From Planctomycetota bacterium (lineage in GTDB: Bacteria; Planctomycetota; Phycisphaerae; Sedimentisphaerales; Anaerohalosphaeraceae): DNA of 19,406 bases. Made by a program: the position numbers and the translations under genes. The stretch spans positions 1 through 19,406 of the forward strand of contig DAOVVQ010000035.1 in NCBI GenBank assembly GCA_030637065.1, read 5' to 3'. The notes beneath the pieces are model-generated. The model made no database searches. It had not been told where the DNA came from and worked only from the letters and a program-made list of their open reading frames with translations. This document shows, piece after piece, positions 16,815-19,406 of the stretch. Numbering within the stretch: the first letter of the stretch is position 1; every line of letters starts with the position of its first letter.

Positions 16815-16856
16815 CTATCCTCTAATGTTTTCCAAGAGTCGGCGGGCTGTTATTGC

Positions 16857-18494
16857 TTAGCCGCATACATAAGGCGCCTTAAAGTCGCTCTGAGGCACTT
16901 TGTATTCCTTGCGTAATTGTTGCAATTTTTTAAGTAATGTTTGCTGGATCCGCTTGTTTTCGGGTGTCCCATAGATATTTTTCACTTCGTACGGATCGTC
17001 TTTCAGGTTGTACATTTCATAAGTATCGTCAGTGTAAAAATGAATGAGCTTAAATCGGTAAGTGCGCACACCATCGTGACGCGGCACATTGTGCGCACCG
17101 TGCTGGTAATAATGATAATAGATTGCGTCCCGCCAATCGACTTTTTGGGGGTCGCCCGACAACAACGGCAGTAGAGAACTGCCCTGCATCTCTTCGGGGA
17201 TCTCCGCGCCGGCCATTTCCAGAAAGGTCGGGGCGTAATCCATGTTTTGTATCAGCTTGTGGATCTTTTTGCCCGGCTCTATGACTTTCGGCCAGCGGAC
17301 AACGAATGGCATTTGCAGCGATTCCTCGTACATCCAGCGTTTCTCAGCCCAGCCGTGCTCGCCGACATAATAGCTCTGGTCGGAACTGTAAACCACAACC
17401 GTATCCTCGGCAAGACCCTTCTCATCGAGATAGTCGAGCAGCCTGCCGACGTTCTCATCGACGGCGGTTACGCACCGCAGATAATCCTTAATAAAACGCT
17501 GATAAAAATACTTCGTCTGAGCATCCCTGTCATCCAGTTTGCCGCTCTTTTTCATCTCATAGTATTCGGCGTTTTGCTCGTCATAAGCCTCGTGATATTT
17601 TTCGCGATCTTCCCTGCTCAAACGACCGAGCCACTCAGCCTGCTTTTGGTCCAGCGGCACACCCGAATCCTTGGGCGGGAAGATATTCGCGACCTCCTCG
17701 TTCAAACCGGAAATGTGCATCCATGCCTCGGAGGCATACGGCTGACGCGTCGAATAGTCGTCGTAAAGCGTCGGCGGCTCGGGGACCTCGACATCCTTGA
17801 AAAGATCCAGATGCCTCACAGCCGGACGCCTCGGGACATGCGGCGATTTATATTGCGTAAACAGCATAAACGGCTTGCCCGGATCGCGTTCATTGTCCAT
17901 CCAGTCGATCGCCATGTCCGTAATAACATCGGTCGAATAACCCTCGACCGTCTCGGAGCCTTTTGCAGAACTGAAAATCGGATCGTGATATCTGCCCTGC
18001 CCGCCGTAACCGCTAAGGACCTTCCAGTAACCAAACTCATCCGTCGGCTCCGGGCGCATGTGCCATTTGCCGAGCAATGCCGTTTGGTAGCCCTCTTTTT
18101 CAAGCAGGCGGGTAAAGACCATCTGCTGTCCGTTCCAGGGTGCACCGTTGTGAGTAACGCCGTTGCGGTGGCTGTGTTTGCCGGTCAAAATGCTCGCCCG
18201 ACTCGGCTGACAGATCGAGTTCGTGCAGAAACTATTCGTGAATATCGCACCCTCTTCGGCGATACGGTCGATATTCGAAGTCTTATTGACTCGGCTGCCG
18301 TACGCACTGATGGTATTATTCGAGTGGTCGTCGCTGAATATGAAAAGGATGTTAGGCCTCCTTGACTTTTTCGAGCCAGCGGCACTGATGTTATTACTGC
18401 ATGGCGCTGCCATCAAACCCGCCGCAACACCCCCGCAGACCTTCAAAAACTCACGACGCCCAATCTCTGAATTGTTGATAATGTTGTCAGACAT
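16857..18494 (-). CDS. N-acetylglucosamine-6-sulfatase-like sulfatase, first gene of the operon
   Basis: A 545-residue sulfatase with a Tat-type leader (GRREFLK at 12-18 and a hydrophobic run to about 30). Motifs: SDDHSNN with DD at 55-56; CQPSRASILTGKHSHRNG at 95-112 with Cys95 as formylglycine precursor and Arg99; GKWH at 142-145; SPHVPR with His219; and SSDQSYYVGEHGWAEKRWMY at about 370-389, giving Asp372, Gln373, His380 and Lys385. The KHSHRNG and WMYEESLQMPF blocks resemble GlcNAc-6-sulfatase and mucin-desulfating relatives (S1_11-like). Between about 248 and 318 there is a charged, acidic insertion. The frame opens with TTG at 18500, but GGAG lies eight bases before the ATG at 18494 and only two before the TTG, so I use 18494. 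It is the promoter-proximal gene, 42 bases ahead of the GH94 gene. Removal of 6-O-sulfate from an amino sugar or hexose is the family expectation only. Confidence 0.94.
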   Translation of the reverse strand: MSDNIINNSEIGRREFLKVCGGVAAGLMAAPCSNNISAAGSKKSRRPNILFIFSDDHSNNTISAYGSRVNKTSNIDRIAEEGAIFTNSFCTNSICQPSRASILTGKHSHRNGVTHNGAPWNGQQMVFTRLLEKEGYQTALLGKWHMRPEPTDEFGYWKVLSGYGGQGRYHDPIFSSAKGSETVEGYSTDVITDMAIDWMDNERDPGKPFMLFTQYKSPHVPRRPAVRHLDLFKDVEVPEPPTLYDDYSTRQPYASEAWMHISGLNEEVANIFPPKDSGVPLDQKQAEWLGRLSREDREKYHEAYDEQNAEYYEMKKSGKLDDRDAQTKYFYQRFIKDYLRCVTAVDENVGRLLDYLDEKGLAEDTVVVYSSDQSYYVGEHGWAEKRWMYEESLQMPFVVRWPKVIEPGKKIHKLIQNMDYAPTFLEMAGAEIPEEMQGSSLLPLLSGDPQKVDWRDAIYYHYYQHGAHNVPRHDGVRTYRFKLIHFYTDDTYEMYNLKDDPYEVKNIYGTPENKRIQQTLLKKLQQLRKEYKVPQSDFKAPYVCG

Positions 18495-18502
18495 TTTCAA
18501 AA

Positions 18503-18506
18503 CTCC
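18503..18506 (-). promoter_or_regulatory. Ribosome binding site deciding the start of the leading sulfatase gene
   Basis: GGAG on the minus strand lies eight bases before the ATG at 18494. It would be too close to the alternative TTG codon at 18500, so it selects the shorter product. Confidence 0.6.
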
Positions 18507-18638
18507 GATCTAACCTGGTATCAATATAGTCTCATTCCCTGATATCATTCATAAACGACCGTTACAGTCTGTTGGCGTGAACTGGCAATACTATAAAAAC
18601 GCCCTCACATGCCCATTTATTGCTTATTTCTGCGGTTT

Positions 18639-18644
18639 TGTCAA
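18639..18644 (-). promoter_or_regulatory. Candidate -35 element for the leftward operon
   Basis: A perfect TTGACA on the minus strand, overlapping the left arm of the palindrome. Hexamers 16-19 bases downstream (for example AATAAA and ATAAAT) match the -10 consensus poorly, so this is a candidate only. It may need an activator or a sigma factor with other preferences. Confidence 0.3.
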
Positions 18645-18659
18645 GTAAAAATTCTTGAC
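18640..18659. repeat. Spaced palindrome GTCAAG-N8-CTTGAC, candidate operator
   Basis: Two perfect six-base inverted arms are separated by eight AT-rich bases, 20 bases overall. The size and symmetry suit a dimeric regulator. The arms coincide with the -35-like TTGACA reading left and TTGACT reading right, so a protein bound here could control both directions. An alternative is that the symmetry arises only because two promoters face away from each other. Confidence 0.45.
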
Positions 18660-18682
18660 TTAAATACGCCTATATGTAAAAG
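18655..18682 (+). promoter_or_regulatory. Candidate promoter of the GH3 gene
   Basis: TTGACT (18655-18660) and TAAAAG (18677-18682) are spaced by 16 bases and match sigma-70-type -35 (5 of 6) and -10 (4 of 6) consensus. This lies about 92 bases before the GH3 start codon. Promoter rules in this phylum are poorly known, so confidence is modest. Confidence 0.35.
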
Positions 18683-18774
18683 TGCCATATTCGCAGGCGG
18701 CTTTTTCAGCAAGTCCTGATCAACCGTTAAATTCAAAGCACTTATGCTGTGACCTTTTAAAGGGAAGTTCGGCC

Positions 18775-19406
18775 ATGAAGAAAAATATCGTTGTGATAAG
18801 CGTTTTAGTTGCCTGCCTTAATCTCCTGTTCGGAGCCTCCGGCGTAATTGCCGCAAACGACGAATTCGTCGAGTCACTCCTGGCTCGCATGACGCTCAAG
18901 GAAAAGATCGGGCAGATGGTTTTACTCGATTGCAGTTGGGAAAAACCCATCCTGAGCAGGGAAAAGGAGAGGATGGAATACGTTCGCCAGGGAAGATGCG
19001 GAAATATCTTCAATTACCACACTGCTGCTCATACTCGCAAACTCCAAAAAATCGCCGTCGAGGAGACCCGGCTGGCGATTCCACTGCTTTTCGGTTATGA
19101 CATTATCCACGGGTATAAAACCATGTTCCCCATTTCACTTGGAGAGGCGGCTTCATGGGACTTAAAGGCCATCGAAAAATCCGCGCGCGTCTCAGCCGTC
19201 GAGGCAACGGCGGGCGGTTTGCACTGGACCTTCGCCCCGATGGTCGATATCGCACGGGACCCCAGGTGGGGCAGGATATCCGAAGGGGCGGGCGAAGATA
19301 CTTTTCTTGGTTGTGAGATCGCCAGGGCAAGGGTTCGCGGCTTCCAGGGCAAGGACCTGGCGGACGTTTCGACCATGCTTTCGTGCGTGAAGCATTTTGC
19401 CGCTTA
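18775..19406 (+). CDS. GH3 beta-glucosidase, BglX-like (partial, C-terminus beyond right edge)
   Basis: The first 210 codons of an exported glycoside hydrolase family 3 enzyme; the frame is open at the right edge. It starts MKKNIVVISVLVACLNLLFG, a Sec signal peptide cleaved near residue 26. The TIM-barrel domain follows: LLARMTLKEKIGQM (35-48), the sugar-binding YDIIHG at 108-113 with Asp109, FAPMVDIARDPRWGR at 153-167 with the RDPRWGR block of the BglX group, GEDTFLG, and KHFAA at 206-210 with Lys206 and His207. The catalytic nucleophile lies beyond the window. AAAGGGA about nine bases before the ATG acts as ribosome binding site. By family it releases beta-linked glucose or xylose from oligosaccharides in the periplasm. 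It is divergent from the sulfatase operon and probably co-regulated with it. Confidence 0.94.
   Translation, partial: MKKNIVVISVLVACLNLLFGASGVIAANDEFVESLLARMTLKEKIGQMVLLDCSWEKPILSREKERMEYVRQGRCGNIFNYHTAAHTRKLQKIAVEETRLAIPLLFGYDIIHGYKTMFPISLGEAASWDLKAIEKSARVSAVEATAGGLHWTFAPMVDIARDPRWGRISEGAGEDTFLGCEIARARVRGFQGKDLADVSTMLSCVKHFAA

Larger units (their letters stand above)
18495..18774. other. Divergent intergenic regulatory region
   Basis: These 280 bases separate the leading sulfatase gene (minus strand) from the GH3 gene (plus strand) and are more AT-rich than the flanking genes. The region must hold both promoters if the layout is a divergent pair. I see a spaced palindrome at 18640-18659 with -35-like elements in both directions, a rightward promoter candidate at 18655-18682, and weaker leftward candidates. 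The latter are TTGCCA with TGTAAC at a 16-base spacing (18561-18588) and an isolated TATAGT (18590-18595). No terminator, RNA gene or repeat is evident. Confidence 0.6.

Noticed and set aside
17247..18365. A 372-codon open frame on the plus strand
   Set aside because: It is a shadow antisense to the leading sulfatase gene, with no motif or start signal of its own.
18751..18763. Near-palindrome CCTTT-T-AAAGG overlapping the GH3 ribosome binding site
   Set aside because: A one-base loop cannot form an RNA hairpin and the arms are only five bases, so this is likely chance in an AT-rich leader.
1..19406. CRISPR array, tRNA, rRNA, insertion sequence or SusC/SusD pair
   Set aside because: Reading both strands showed no regular repeat-spacer pattern, transposase, outer-membrane receptor gene or RNA gene; coding sequence fills almost all of the window.

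Overview
The window looks like an accessory polysaccharide-processing locus from a sulfatase-rich bacterium of the PVC superphylum. A phycisphaera-type planctomycete is my best guess; Kiritimatiellota, Lentisphaerota or Verrucomicrobiota are possible. This rests on the density of formylglycine-type sulfatases, their RRxFLK leader peptides, EF-hand C-terminal tails, moderate GC and the absence of SusC/SusD genes. It is an inference from gene content; no phylogenetic marker gene is present.

Layout. Eight genes lie head to tail on the minus strand and fill positions 1-18494. Gaps are only 13-52 bases, nearly every start has a clear ribosome binding site, and no terminator is visible, so they look like one long operon read right to left. 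In transcription order they are: a GlcNAc-6-sulfatase-like sulfatase (16857-18494); a 2038-residue polytopic membrane protein ending in a GH94 domain (10698-16814); an exported fusion of a sialate-O-acetylesterase-type SGNH esterase to an unassigned alpha-helical glycosidase-like domain (7151-10669); then five more sulfatases (5429-7120, 3613-5415, 2091-3560, 676-2070, and 1-630, which is cut by the window edge). On the plus strand a GH3 beta-glucosidase gene starts at 18775 and runs off the right edge. The 280-base divergent region between 18494 and 18775 carries a spaced palindrome, GTCAAG-N8-CTTGAC, whose arms coincide with -35-like elements pointing in both directions.

How the genes may work together. 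The sulfatases and the esterase would strip sulfate and acyl groups from a glycan outside the cytoplasm. The helical domain could cut the chain, the GH3 enzyme could release glucose-type sugars, and the GH94 domain could phosphorolyse oligosaccharides, probably on the cytoplasmic face. The most unusual part is the central 9.7 kb. The GH94 protein has the double supersandwich plus catalytic barrel seen at the C-terminus of cyclic beta-1,2-glucan synthases, but a novel-looking multi-helix membrane region and an extracytoplasmic beta-sandwich replace the usual glycosyltransferase part. The neighbouring gene carries a possible relative of the missing middle barrel, fused to an esterase. No sulfatase-maturing enzyme (FGE or anSME), transporter, regulator, RNA gene, mobile element or CRISPR array was seen.
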